A DNA stretch of 10,956 nt from Flavobacteriaceae bacterium (GTDB taxonomy: Bacteria > Bacteroidota > Bacteroidia > Flavobacteriales > Flavobacteriaceae). The notes under the pieces are model-generated. The model was not told the DNA's origin. It did not search any database and saw only the letters and a list, made by a program, of their open reading frames with translations. The DNA lies in the NCBI GenBank assembly GCA_018623955.1, contig JAAZUX010000009.1, positions 1 through 10,956 on the forward strand, in the 5' to 3' direction. Below are positions 1 through 8,065 of the stretch, piece after piece. Position numbers and translations under genes: made by a program. Numbering within the stretch: the stretch's first letter is position 1; the number at the start of each line of letters is the position of its first letter.

Positions 1-3000
1 GGTTATTTGTGTTTTAATATTGTCAAATACAACCTCGGTTCCATCGTTCATTTGCGGGGGAAATTCAATCTTTTCTCCTAAGGTTTCCGAGCATATGTAG
101 GCACTGTTATTTTCAATTCTTTCTTTTAAATTATCGTCGGCCAAAAAGCTGATATCTATTTTATCGGTGACTTCCAGTCCGGCGTCTTTTCTTATGTTTT
201 GAATGCGATTGACCAGCTCCCGAGCAATGCCTTCATTGATCAAATCTTCGGTCAGCGAAATATCCAGGGCTACTGTTAGACCGTTACCATGAGCAACCAG
301 CCAACCTTCAATATCTTTGGAGGTGATTTCCACCTCGTTCAGGTCTAAAATAATATTTTTTTCATTAAGCGGGATCTCGATCTTTCCTTCCTGCTCTAAT
401 ATTCTTATTTCTGTCTCCCCAAATGCATTGATTTTACCGACTACTTTTCCCATATCTTTTCCGAATCTCGGGCCCAGTACTTTAAAATTGGGTTTGATTT
501 CTTTGACCAAGATATTACTGTCGTCATCGATCAACTCAATGGATTTGATATTGATCTCTGAGCGCAACTGTTCTTGAATTTTTTGGATTTCGGTTTTTTC
601 TTCGGAACCATTAACAGCAACCATCAGAGTTTGTAGGGGCTGTCTGACTTTGATTTGTTCTTTTTTCCGTAGTGATAGGGCTAATGAAGTAATGTTTCGG
701 GCCTTATTGATGCGATTTTCCAAGGCGAAATCGATTGCATCGGTATCGACTTTTGGAAAAGTCGACAAATGAACTGATGCTGATTTTTGACCAGCCGTAT
801 TCTCGGTCAAATCTTGATATAAACGGTCACTGTAGAAGGGGGCTACAGGGGCAGCCAATTGGGTTACAGTAAGCAAACATTCCCACAGGGTTTGATAGGC
901 TGCAATTTTATCTTTTTGATATTCTCCTTTCCAAAAACGTCTCCTGGATAATCTAACATACCAATTACTCAATTTTTCCTGAACAAATTCCGAGATGGCT
1001 CGGGTTGCTTTAGTCGGCTCATAATCTTCGTAGAAAGCATCGACTTTACCAATCAAAGTGTTTAATTCGGACAAAATCCAACGATCCAATTCAGAGCGTT
1101 CGCTGAGCGGAATAGGGGCTTCTTTATTTTTGAAATCGTCTATGTTGGCATAGAGGCTGAAGAAGGAATAGGTGTTGTGTAAGGTGCCAAAAAACTTTCG
1201 TTGAGCTTCGCCTATGCCGTCCAAGTCAAATTTGAGATTGTCCCAGGGGTTGGCGTTTGCAATCATGTACCAGCGGGTGGCATCTGCTCCATATTGGTCA
1301 ATGGTCTCAAAGGGATCTACTGCATTCCCCAAACGTTTGGACATCTTCTGACCGTTTTTGTCCAATACCAATCCGTTGGAGACCACATTTTTGTAGGAGA
1401 TAGAATCAAAAACCAGCGTACTGATGGCATGTAAGGTATAAAACCACCCACGGGTTTGGTCTACGCCCTCGGCGATATAGTCGGCCGGAAAAGCCGAGCC
1501 ATTATCAATTTTTTCTTTGTTTTCGAACGGATAATGCCACTGGGCATAGGGCATGGAGCCGGAGTCAAACCAAACATCGATCAAGTCCTTTTCGCGATGC
1601 ATGGGTGTCCCTTGGGCTGAGGTCAGTACAATCTCATCAACGATGTGTTTGTGGAGGTCGATTTTATTGTAGTTCGCCTCGCTCATGTCACCCACTTTAA
1701 AACCTCCCAGCGGATTTGTGCTCATGTGACCACTTTGGATGGATTTTTCGATTTCTTGGTACAATTCTTCAACCGATCCGATTACTTTGGTTTCCTCTCC
1801 CTCTTCTGTCCTCCATACGGGAAGTGGGATACCCCAAAAGCGCGACCTCGAAAGGTTCCAGTCGTTGGCGTTGGCCAGCCAATTACCAAACCTTCCTTCA
1901 CCAGTGGCTTTAGGTTTCCAATTGATCTCTTGATTCAAGGCTGTGAGTCGATCCCTGACCTCTGTAACCTTAATAAACCAAGAGTCGAGTGGGTAATAAA
2001 GAATGGGTTTGTCTGTTCTCCAGCAATTTGGATATGAGTGAACGTACTTTTCGACTTTAAATGCGGCATTCTCTTCTTTGAGTCGGATGGCGATTTGTAC
2101 ATCGCTGGATTTGTCGGGAGCCTTGCCCTGATCGTAGTATTCGTTTTTGACATATTGTCCTGCCAAGCTTCCTATTTCAGGACGGAATTTCCCCTGTAAG
2201 TCTACCAGTGGAACTTTATTGTTATTTTCGTCCAAAATGAGAAGTGGAGGAACTTCTGGGGTTGCTTCTTTGGCAACTTTTGCGTCATCGGCACCAAAAG
2301 TCGGTGCGGTATGAACGATACCTGTTCCGTCTTCAGTGGTTACGAAATCTCCCAAAATGACCCGATAAGCATTTTCAGGATGATCTACCGGTTCCGGTGC
2401 TTCCTTCCAAATTTTTTCATATCTGATATCGAGGAGGTCCTTCCCTTTGATTTCCTTTTCAAGGAAAAAAGGGATTTTTTTTGCTTCTTCTGTGAAGTCC
2501 TCTAGGGCTGATGGATCAGTTACAAGCTCATATTTTACAGATAATTGCTTCCCAACCAAAGCCTTGGCTAATATTACTCGAATGGGTTGAAAGGTATATT
2601 GGTTGAAAGTATGGACTACTACATAGTCAATTTTTGGACCAACGGTCAATGCTGTATTGGAAGGCAGTGTCCACGGTGTGGTGGTCCATGCCAAAAGGTA
2701 CAAGGGGGTATTTCCCTTTAGGGAATCGGGTAAGGAATCCTCCTTAGCTTTGAACTGTGCTGTTACGGTAGTATCACTGACGTCCTGATAGGTGCCGGGT
2801 TGGTTCAACTCGTGAGAACTCAAGCCCGTTCCTGCCTTGGGCGAGTAGGGTTGAATCGTATATCCCTTATACAAAAGACCTTTTTCATGAATCTGTTTGA
2901 TCAGCCACCAAACCGTTTCCATGTATTTGGAAGTATAGGTAACATAGGGATCGTCCATGTCGACCCAATAGCCCATTTTCTCTGTCAATCGGTTCCAAAC

Positions 3001-3387
3001 ATCGGTGTATTTCATCACCGCTTCCTTACATGCGTTATTGTATTCCTCTACTGAAATGGATTTTCCAATGGCATCTTTGGTAATCCCCAATGTCTTTTCA
3101 ACTCCAAGTTCGACGGGTAACCCGTGGGTATCCCAGCCTGCTTTTCGATTTACTTGATAACCTTTTTGGGTTTTGTAGCGGCAGAAAATGTCTTTGATCG
3201 TTCGCGCCATGACGTGGTGAATTCCCGGCATCCCATTGGCCGAAGGCGGGCCTTCGTAAAAAATATAAGGGGGACGGTTTTCTCTTTCGGAGATACTTTT
3301 TTCAAAAATCTGGTGTTCCTCCCAGAAGTTCAGTATTTCTGACGAAATTGTGGGTAAATCCAATCCTTTGTACTCCTTGAAAACCAT
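1..3387 (-). CDS. ileS: Isoleucyl-tRNA synthetase, type 2 (IleRS2) with GIHH signature; C-terminal end cut by window edge
   Basis: This cytoplasmic class I synthetase attaches isoleucine to tRNA-Ile and removes mischarged valine. The frame is open from the ATG at 3387 to base 1 (1129 codons), so only the extreme C-terminus is missing. Visible landmarks are the ATP-binding signature GIHH at residues 55-58 (HIGH in most enzymes), the CP1 editing-domain segments WTTTPWT at 234-240 and GTGIVHTAPTFGADD at 354-368, DVWFDSGSMP at 604-613, EGVDQTRGWF at 640-649, and the second signature KMSKR at 681-685. The long anticodon-binding and C-terminal region follows. KMSKR rather than KMSKS, together with the swapped first motif, fits the type 2 (eukaryote-like) IleRS group. 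No frameshift or stop was found in the stretches I translated codon by codon. The gene is last in the string, 58 bases after the TonB receptor gene. Identity is very secure; the resistance inference is treated in the findings. Confidence 0.97.
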   Translation of the reverse strand, partial: MVFKEYKGLDLPTISSEILNFWEEHQIFEKSISERENRPPYIFYEGPPSANGMPGIHHVMARTIKDIFCRYKTQKGYQVNRKAGWDTHGLPVELGVEKTLGITKDAIGKSISVEEYNNACKEAVMKYTDVWNRLTEKMGYWVDMDDPYVTYTSKYMETVWWLIKQIHEKGLLYKGYTIQPYSPKAGTGLSSHELNQPGTYQDVSDTTVTAQFKAKEDSLPDSLKGNTPLYLLAWTTTPWTLPSNTALTVGPKIDYVVVHTFNQYTFQPIRVILAKALVGKQLSVKYELVTDPSALEDFTEEAKKIPFFLEKEIKGKDLLDIRYEKIWKEAPEPVDHPENAYRVILGDFVTTEDGTGIVHTAPTFGADDAKVAKEATPEVPPLLILDENNNKVPLVDLQGKFRPEIGSLAGQYVKNEYYDQGKAPDKSSDVQIAIRLKEENAAFKVEKYVHSYPNCWRTDKPILYYPLDSWFIKVTEVRDRLTALNQEINWKPKATGEGRFGNWLANANDWNLSRSRFWGIPLPVWRTEEGEETKVIGSVEELYQEIEKSIQSGHMSTNPLGGFKVGDMSEANYNKIDLHKHIVDEIVLTSAQGTPMHREKDLIDVWFDSGSMPYAQWHYPFENKEKIDNGSAFPADYIAEGVDQTRGWFYTLHAISTLVFDSISYKNVVSNGLVLDKNGQKMSKRLGNAVDPFETIDQYGADATRWYMIANANPWDNLKFDLDGIGEAQRKFFGTLHNTYSFFSLYANIDDFKNKEAPIPLSERSELDRWILSELNTLIGKVDAFYEDYEPTKATRAISEFVQEKLSNWYVRLSRRRFWKGEYQKDKIAAYQTLWECLLTVTQLAAPVAPFYSDRLYQDLTENTAGQKSASVHLSTFPKVDTDAIDFALENRINKARNITSLALSLRKKEQIKVRQPLQTLMVAVNGSEEKTEIQKIQEQLRSEINIKSIELIDDDSNILVKEIKPNFKVLGPRFGKDMGKVVGKINAFGETEIRILEQEGKIEIPLNEKNIILDLNEVEITSKDIEGWLVAHGNGLTVALDISLTEDLINEGIARELVNRIQNIRKDAGLEVTDKIDISFLADDNLKERIENNSAYICSETLGEKIEFPPQMNDGTEVVFDNIKTQIT

Positions 3388-3445
3388 GTCAGGCTACATT
3401 TATTAAAGTTGCGAAATTAAGGATTTTAGGTAAAAAAAAAGGATT
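3388..3445 (-). promoter_or_regulatory. Receptor-ileS spacer with weak promoter-like element
   Basis: This 58-base AT-rich spacer is the longest in the window. On the minus strand it carries TAATTTCG (3412-3419), one mismatch from the Bacteroidota -7 element TAnnTTTG. That would leave an untranslated leader of about 20 bases before the ileS ATG. No clear TTG -33 element lies at 17-23 bases upstream; that stretch is mostly a T-run. I see no hairpin followed by a T-run, so there is no recognisable terminator for the receptor gene. Independent ileS transcription is plausible because it is essential, but the sequence support is weak. Confidence 0.25.
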
Positions 3446-3449
3446 TTAG
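3419..3449. repeat. Two direct copies of an 11-base AT-rich word, 20-base period
   Basis: The word AAGGATTTTAG (plus strand) occurs at 3419-3429 and again at 3439-3449, exactly 20 bases apart. The second copy covers the stop codon of the TonB receptor gene and the first abuts the weak -7-like element before ileS. The spacing is about two helical turns, as for a protein binding in tandem, but with only two short low-complexity copies chance or slippage duplication is equally likely. Confidence 0.45.
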
Positions 3450-5941
3450 ATTTTAACCTTTAATCCTAACTGTAAACTCCTTCCCTCAGCAGAGATGCCC
3501 GAAGCAAAAGTTCTGTAGTGCAGATCAAAAATATTTTTCAGCCCAACATTCAAAATGATGGATTTTCGGAACTGATATTGGGACATAATAGACCATATGT
3601 TCCAAGAAGGCATACCGTAAAATTTGTTGATATCTTCTGTGGCATCAGGATTGACCAAAGGAGTTTCGTTCAGTCCATCTTCGCCCCCCCAACTGTATTC
3701 AGCGGGGAGTTTCCGGTCACTGAACTTCCATATCAGTAAGGTTTTCCAGTTTTTAATTTCATGGGAAAGCATAAAGGTTCCAAATAGGGGAGCGATAGAA
3801 GGCATGGGGCCATAATCGTCGTTTTGATCTGCAGTAGTATAGGTTATTCCTCCCGATATTTCGAATGGATCGCTCAGCATCCATTTTCCCTGAAGAGAAC
3901 CCCCGTAAATAAAACGGTTTCCTAAATTTTTATTGGCCTGGGTAAACACTTCCTCTCCATTGTACATAATGGTATTTTCATCTGGGGTACTGGTATCGGA
4001 AAAAACGATAAAATCAGACCTTACGATGTGTCGAGAAACCAGTGTGGTAAAGGCCCTTAGGTCAATATAATTGATTTTATTTGAACCGGTAAATTTGATC
4101 CCGGATTCAAATGTATAGGCGTATTCCGGTTTTAAAAAGGAATTGGGGACCAACAGAATTCCATTGCTCTCTCTGATTTTTCCGATGTCATCAATATTGG
4201 GGTTTCTGAATCCACTGGAAATTAGATTGTTGATTTGCCATTTTTCGTTGGGTCGGTAGGTCATGGCCAAAGTACAGGTCAATGCTTCAGATTGCAAATC
4301 GACTGAAGACAGTAGTTTGTTCACTTGAGCAGAGTCATTCCACCGAGCAATGATCTTCGATCCGGTCAGTCTCAGTCCGCCATTGAGTGTTAGACGATCG
4401 TTTGCCCTGTAGATCCAATTCAAATAACCCGCAAAACTGGAGGCACTACTACCATCACTGGGGTATCGGGAGGGGATCATGATTTGATTTGTGTAATCGA
4501 TGATGTTCTCCAAATCGAGAGCCAAGTCTATGGCGTAGCCCTGGGATCGAATTCTGTTGTAAGTCCATTCCAAACCATAGGACAAGGAATGCCCTTGAGC
4601 GATATTTCCATAAAAATCGGCATTAATGCTGTAAACATCAACCTTTTCAATTTGATGGGAACGGGTAAGGCTTCCAAATTTTCGATTGACTCTGGACTCT
4701 TCTACATTTTGATAAGCGGCGGTGAACGTTCCTTTTTTTAACCAATTTTTACCCAAGAAAAATTTGAGTTGTGGTGAGAGAAAAAACCTTTTTTGGGGCC
4801 CGTAATACCATTCGCTAAAGCGAAGACTCCCATTGCGTTCTTCCACCAATTTATCGTATCGATCAATATCGGAGGATCCTGAATATTGAAGATTGATGTT
4901 TAAAACCATGTCGCTGGGAAGGCGAACCAGGAATTTTTGGAATAAATCGAATTGGTCGTAACCCGTATTCTTTTGAATGTTGGGATTGGAATTACTGACA
5001 GGGGTATCATTGTATTTATTTCGGCTGTTGAGGGAGTAATAGGGTGTCAATCCCCATTTCGAAAAACCGTGTTTTCTTTTTTTACCAATTCTGATATCAC
5101 CAAAATTAGAATAACTCACACTGGTAAGGCTCCCCCAGTTTTTATAACTCAAGGAGGTGTTTACATTATTTACAAAAGAAAGGTTGGCATAATTGAAGGT
5201 AGATGAGAACTCAGATTTTACGGGTATTTTACTGTTCAACTGAGGTGATTTGGTGTAGTAGTGAATGACCCCTCCCAGTGCATCGGAGCCATAACCAACG
5301 GAGGAAGATCCAAAAGTGACTTCCACCCGTTCTATATTCTGTGGGTCGATGGTAATCGCGTTTTGTAAATGACCCGATCTGTAGATGGCGTTGTTCATTC
5401 TCACTCCATCGACCACGATCAAGACCCGATTGGCTTCAAATCCCCTCAAAACAGGACTTCCTCCTCCACCTTGAGATTTTTGAATCCTTATATTGGGGTT
5501 GATTTCCAAAAGATCGGCTCCTGTTGCCACTCCACCGATTTCAATTTCTTTTTGAGAGATAATACCTACTTGCTCGGCTATTTTGTCTCTGGTGGCTTGG
5601 GACCGCGCCACAGAAAGGATTACTTCTTCTAAAACTTCATCTTCCAGGGTTAATGGGATTACTTTTTTACCTTGCAAAATTTCTAGAAATGAAATGCTTA
5701 AGGGTTGATATCCCAACAGATTAAATTTGATTTTTCCTTCGCGAGGAAAATCATTAAGTACGGCTTTCCCTGAGGCGTTGGTAAGTAGGTTATGACTAAC
5801 GTTTTCTGAGAAAATCACAACATTTTCCAAAGGTTCGCCTGTTCTACTGTCCTCCACCCAAACTTCTTGACCACAAAGACTGTGGAAGAACGAAAAGTAA
5901 GTGATTAGCAATAGAAAACAATTCTTAGCGAAAGATTTCAT
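3446..5941 (-). CDS. TonB-dependent outer-membrane receptor, heme/hemoglobin-receptor-like
   Basis: An 831-residue outer-membrane beta-barrel that would import a ligand using TonB-ExbB-ExbD energy. Residues 1-24 form a signal peptide ending in LCG before QEV. Residues about 27-100 are a carboxypeptidase-regulatory-like beta-sandwich, typical of Bacteroidota receptors, and a TonB-box-like EEVILSVAR lies near 105-113. The plug (about 115-230) contains LRGFEANRVLIVVDGVRMNN (165-184) and YGSDALGGVIHYYT (217-230), the pattern of the TonB hemin/lactoferrin-type family. The barrel fills the rest and ends in LGLKVKI, with Ile instead of the usual terminal Phe. The family's FRAP and NPNL boxes appear as FRNP (578-581) and VPNSFLKPE (598-606), and no His lies between them, so the ligand is uncertain. 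No SusD-like partner follows, which argues against a glycan system. The ATG lies inside recO, overlapping its end by 17 bases. The start is supported by the signal peptide. Confidence 0.93.
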   Translation of the reverse strand: MKSFAKNCFLLLITYFSFFHSLCGQEVWVEDSRTGEPLENVVIFSENVSHNLLTNASGKAVLNDFPREGKIKFNLLGYQPLSISFLEILQGKKVIPLTLEDEVLEEVILSVARSQATRDKIAEQVGIISQKEIEIGGVATGADLLEINPNIRIQKSQGGGGSPVLRGFEANRVLIVVDGVRMNNAIYRSGHLQNAITIDPQNIERVEVTFGSSSVGYGSDALGGVIHYYTKSPQLNSKIPVKSEFSSTFNYANLSFVNNVNTSLSYKNWGSLTSVSYSNFGDIRIGKKRKHGFSKWGLTPYYSLNSRNKYNDTPVSNSNPNIQKNTGYDQFDLFQKFLVRLPSDMVLNINLQYSGSSDIDRYDKLVEERNGSLRFSEWYYGPQKRFFLSPQLKFFLGKNWLKKGTFTAAYQNVEESRVNRKFGSLTRSHQIEKVDVYSINADFYGNIAQGHSLSYGLEWTYNRIRSQGYAIDLALDLENIIDYTNQIMIPSRYPSDGSSASSFAGYLNWIYRANDRLTLNGGLRLTGSKIIARWNDSAQVNKLLSSVDLQSEALTCTLAMTYRPNEKWQINNLISSGFRNPNIDDIGKIRESNGILLVPNSFLKPEYAYTFESGIKFTGSNKINYIDLRAFTTLVSRHIVRSDFIVFSDTSTPDENTIMYNGEEVFTQANKNLGNRFIYGGSLQGKWMLSDPFEISGGITYTTADQNDDYGPMPSIAPLFGTFMLSHEIKNWKTLLIWKFSDRKLPAEYSWGGEDGLNETPLVNPDATEDINKFYGMPSWNIWSIMSQYQFRKSIILNVGLKNIFDLHYRTFASGISAEGRSLQLGLKVKI

Positions 5942-6653
5942 GGAGTATATCGACTGATTTTATTTTTCCAAAACCCTGTAAATGTAAATTAAAATAATCT
6001 ATCAATACACTCAACACCTTTGTTCTGAGTGAATTGGGAATCGTTAAATCATTCATTGTCTCAAAATTAGTGCCAAGTAATTTTTTGAATGCAATGACCA
6101 AGTCTCCTCCAATAACATATTTAGAGGGAGATGAACTACAAAAACAGCCGCTTTCCAAGTCAAAATAATCCTCTTTCAAATCAGATTGATTGGGATAAAA
6201 GCCGAGGTGTTGACTGAGGTCTATCATAAACTTTAAATGAAAAAGAGGAGAAAACCCTTTTTGCTCTAAAAGAATAACGTTTTTTTGGATAAAATGGTAT
6301 AGTATTGGATTTGGCACCCCCTCCTCAGTAATGACACGTGTCAGCACCTCAGACAAAAAAAGGGCTACTGTGTTTTTTTTGATGTCCGATGGAATTTCGA
6401 TCAAAGGAAAACGGACTCTGGCCTCCTTTATAAAGTGAAGTCCCTCTCTGTTATCGTTTTTTACTTGTGTAATGAGGTTGATGATACTAAGGGGTTGAAA
6501 CAGCGACTTTTTTAGTTGGCCTTTTTTGGAGGACAGTATGCCTTTGAGCATAAAAGATTTTAGACCGAGTTCTTTGCAGTAGCAGCGTGCGATTAGGCTG
6601 GAATCACCGTATTTGAGTGTACTTATAACAATGGCATCGGTTTCAATCAACAT
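5925..6653 (-). CDS. recO: DNA repair protein RecO
   Basis: RecO (242 residues, normal length) helps RecR/RecF load RecA on SSB-coated single strands and anneals complementary strands. The N-terminus (MLIETDAIVISTLKYGDSSL, 1-20) is the start of the OB-fold typical of the family, followed by the basic loop KGILSSKKGQLKKS (37-50) and a helical domain. The segment around GFYPNQ (151-156) and YFDLESGCFCS (163-173) corresponds to the zinc-finger region of other RecO proteins. Only two cysteines (170, 172) remain here, so a four-cysteine zinc site is not formed; loss of it is common in the family. The gene lies 14 bases after gdhA. Its last 17 bases are shared with the start of the receptor gene, so translation of the receptor may depend on recO. 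An A8 run on the coding strand at 6373-6380 encodes Lys-Lys. Confidence 0.95.
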   Translation of the reverse strand: MLIETDAIVISTLKYGDSSLIARCYCKELGLKSFMLKGILSSKKGQLKKSLFQPLSIINLITQVKNDNREGLHFIKEARVRFPLIEIPSDIKKNTVALFLSEVLTRVITEEGVPNPILYHFIQKNVILLEQKGFSPLFHLKFMIDLSQHLGFYPNQSDLKEDYFDLESGCFCSSSPSKYVIGGDLVIAFKKLLGTNFETMNDLTIPNSLRTKVLSVLIDYFNLHLQGFGKIKSVDILHEIFR

Positions 6654-6667
6654 GTGTGATAGCAGAT

Positions 6668-8008
6668 TTAAACCACCCCTTGAGCAAGCATGGCATCGGC
6701 TACTTTTACGAAACCAGCAATATTGGCTCCTTTTACGTAGTTGACGTAGCCCTCTTCTTTACCGAAATCCAAACAAGATTGGTGAATTTCGCCCATGATG
6801 GATTGTAATTTGGCATCTACTTCCTCTCGGGACCAATTGTATCTCAGAGAATTTTGTGCCATTTCTAATCCTGAAACAGCAACTCCACCAGCATTGGAGG
6901 CCTTACCGGGTGCATATAGAATTTTGTGATTGGTGAATTGATGTATGGCCTCTGGGGTAGAGGGCATATTGGCACCTTCGCCAACACAAACACAGCCATT
7001 GCTGATCAATAAAGCGGCGTCTTTCTCGTTCAATTCATTTTGGGTAGCACAGGGCAGGGCTACCTCACAGGCGACCTCCCAAGGGGTTTTACCGGCAATG
7101 AATTTAGCCTTGGGATATTTTTCGATGTAGGCACTGATGCGGGCTCTTTTTATGTTTTTAAGCTCCATTACATGGGCTAATTTTTCTTCATCTATGCCTT
7201 CGGTGTCGTAAATGTATCCTGAAGAATCTGACAAAGTCAACACTTTGCCCCCCAATTGAATGGTCTTCTCAGCGGCATACTGGGCTACATTTCCACTTCC
7301 AGAGATCACTACTTTTTTGCCCTTTAGACCTGCTCCATTGTGTTCCATCATTTTTTGAACAAAATAAACCACACCATAGCCCGTGGCTTCGGGTCGGATC
7401 AGCGAACCTCCCCAAGAAATACCCTTTCCGGTCAAAACCCCCGTAAATTCGTTTTTCAACCGCTTGTATTGCCCGAACATGTAGCCAATTTCTCTACTTC
7501 CCACACCGATATCTCCGGCAGGAATGTCCCGATTTGGACCTATGTGACGAAATAATTCCGTCATAAAACTTTGGCAAAAACGCATCACTTCTGTGTCAGT
7601 TCTCCCTTTGGGGTTAAAATCTGAACCCCCTTTCCCCCCTCCCATAGGAAGGGTCGTTAAGCTGTTTTTAAAGATTTGCTCAAAAGCCAAAAACTTCAGG
7701 ACACTCAAGTTCACACTGGGGTGAAAACGCAGACCTCCCTTGTAGGGACCAATCGCAGAATTCATTTCTATTCTATAACCTCGGTTTACTTGAATTTCCT
7801 CTTGATCATCGATCCAAGCAACCCTAAAGGAGACTACGCGCTCGGGTTCTACCATGCGCATCAAAATGTTTTGACCGTAGTAAACATCATTTTTAACGAT
7901 ATAAGGGATAACCGTTTCGGCAACCTCAGTCACTGCCTGCATAAACTCAGGCTCATTTTGATTTCTTTTGTTGACTTCAGTCAGAAAATCCTTGATTACT
8001 TTATCCAT
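6668..8008 (-). CDS. gdhA: NADP-specific glutamate dehydrogenase
   Basis: Cytosolic hexameric enzyme that makes glutamate from 2-oxoglutarate and ammonia with NADPH. Its 446 residues match the small bacterial/fungal hexameric class. The substrate-binding lysine is at K90 (in GPYKGG), the catalytic lysine at K126 (in PMGGGKGG) and the catalytic aspartate at D166 (in PAGDIGVG). The Rossmann nucleotide-binding loop is GSGNVA (237-242). The following strand ends in SDSSG (260-264), the pattern of NADP-preferring members, instead of an acidic residue that would favour NAD. The ATG at 8008 gives the expected N-terminus. The gene sits 57 bases after radA and 14 bases before recO. Clustering with repair genes has no obvious functional logic, so it may have its own promoter in the upstream spacer. 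No glutamate synthase or glutamine synthetase gene is adjacent. Confidence 0.97.
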   Translation of the reverse strand: MDKVIKDFLTEVNKRNQNEPEFMQAVTEVAETVIPYIVKNDVYYGQNILMRMVEPERVVSFRVAWIDDQEEIQVNRGYRIEMNSAIGPYKGGLRFHPSVNLSVLKFLAFEQIFKNSLTTLPMGGGKGGSDFNPKGRTDTEVMRFCQSFMTELFRHIGPNRDIPAGDIGVGSREIGYMFGQYKRLKNEFTGVLTGKGISWGGSLIRPEATGYGVVYFVQKMMEHNGAGLKGKKVVISGSGNVAQYAAEKTIQLGGKVLTLSDSSGYIYDTEGIDEEKLAHVMELKNIKRARISAYIEKYPKAKFIAGKTPWEVACEVALPCATQNELNEKDAALLISNGCVCVGEGANMPSTPEAIHQFTNHKILYAPGKASNAGGVAVSGLEMAQNSLRYNWSREEVDAKLQSIMGEIHQSCLDFGKEEGYVNYVKGANIAGFVKVADAMLAQGVV

Positions 8009-8024
8009 GGGATTGATTTTTGAT

Positions 8025-8065
8025 CAAATAAATTTACATTTTTATAATGGAAATGGATTCAAATA
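8025..8065 (-). promoter_or_regulatory. Possible gdhA promoter in radA-gdhA spacer
   Basis: The 57-base spacer before gdhA is AT-rich and holds two overlapping minus-strand near-matches to the Bacteroidota -7 element TAnnTTTG: TTTATTTG (8025-8032) and TAAATTTA (8029-8036), each one mismatch off. A TTTG further upstream, just after the radA stop, lies at or beyond the accepted spacing limit (about 23 to 27 bases). A start near 8020 would give a leader of about 12 bases. This is suggestive only. Confidence 0.25.

Noticed and set aside
1645..2037. 130-codon open frame on the plus strand, plus many others of 60-115 codons on both strands
   Set aside because: They lie wholly antisense or out of frame within the well-recognised minus-strand genes, have no family-like sequence and no spacing or start context of their own.
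3431..3440. A-run on the plus strand after the receptor gene as a possible terminator
   Set aside because: There is no inverted repeat forming a stem before the corresponding T-run on the transcribed strand; the flanking similarity is a direct repeat.
5446..5467. Gly-rich run (GGGGS) in the plug of the receptor as a possible artefact or linker
   Set aside because: It lies in the plug loop between IRIQ and the LRGFE segment, where Gly/Ser-rich sequence is normal in the family, and the frame is continuous.
6373..6380. A8 runs in recO and at the start of the flippase-like gene as programmed frameshift or contingency sites
   Set aside because: Both encode Lys-Lys in intact frames in an AT-rich genome, and no overlapping alternative frame of interest follows.
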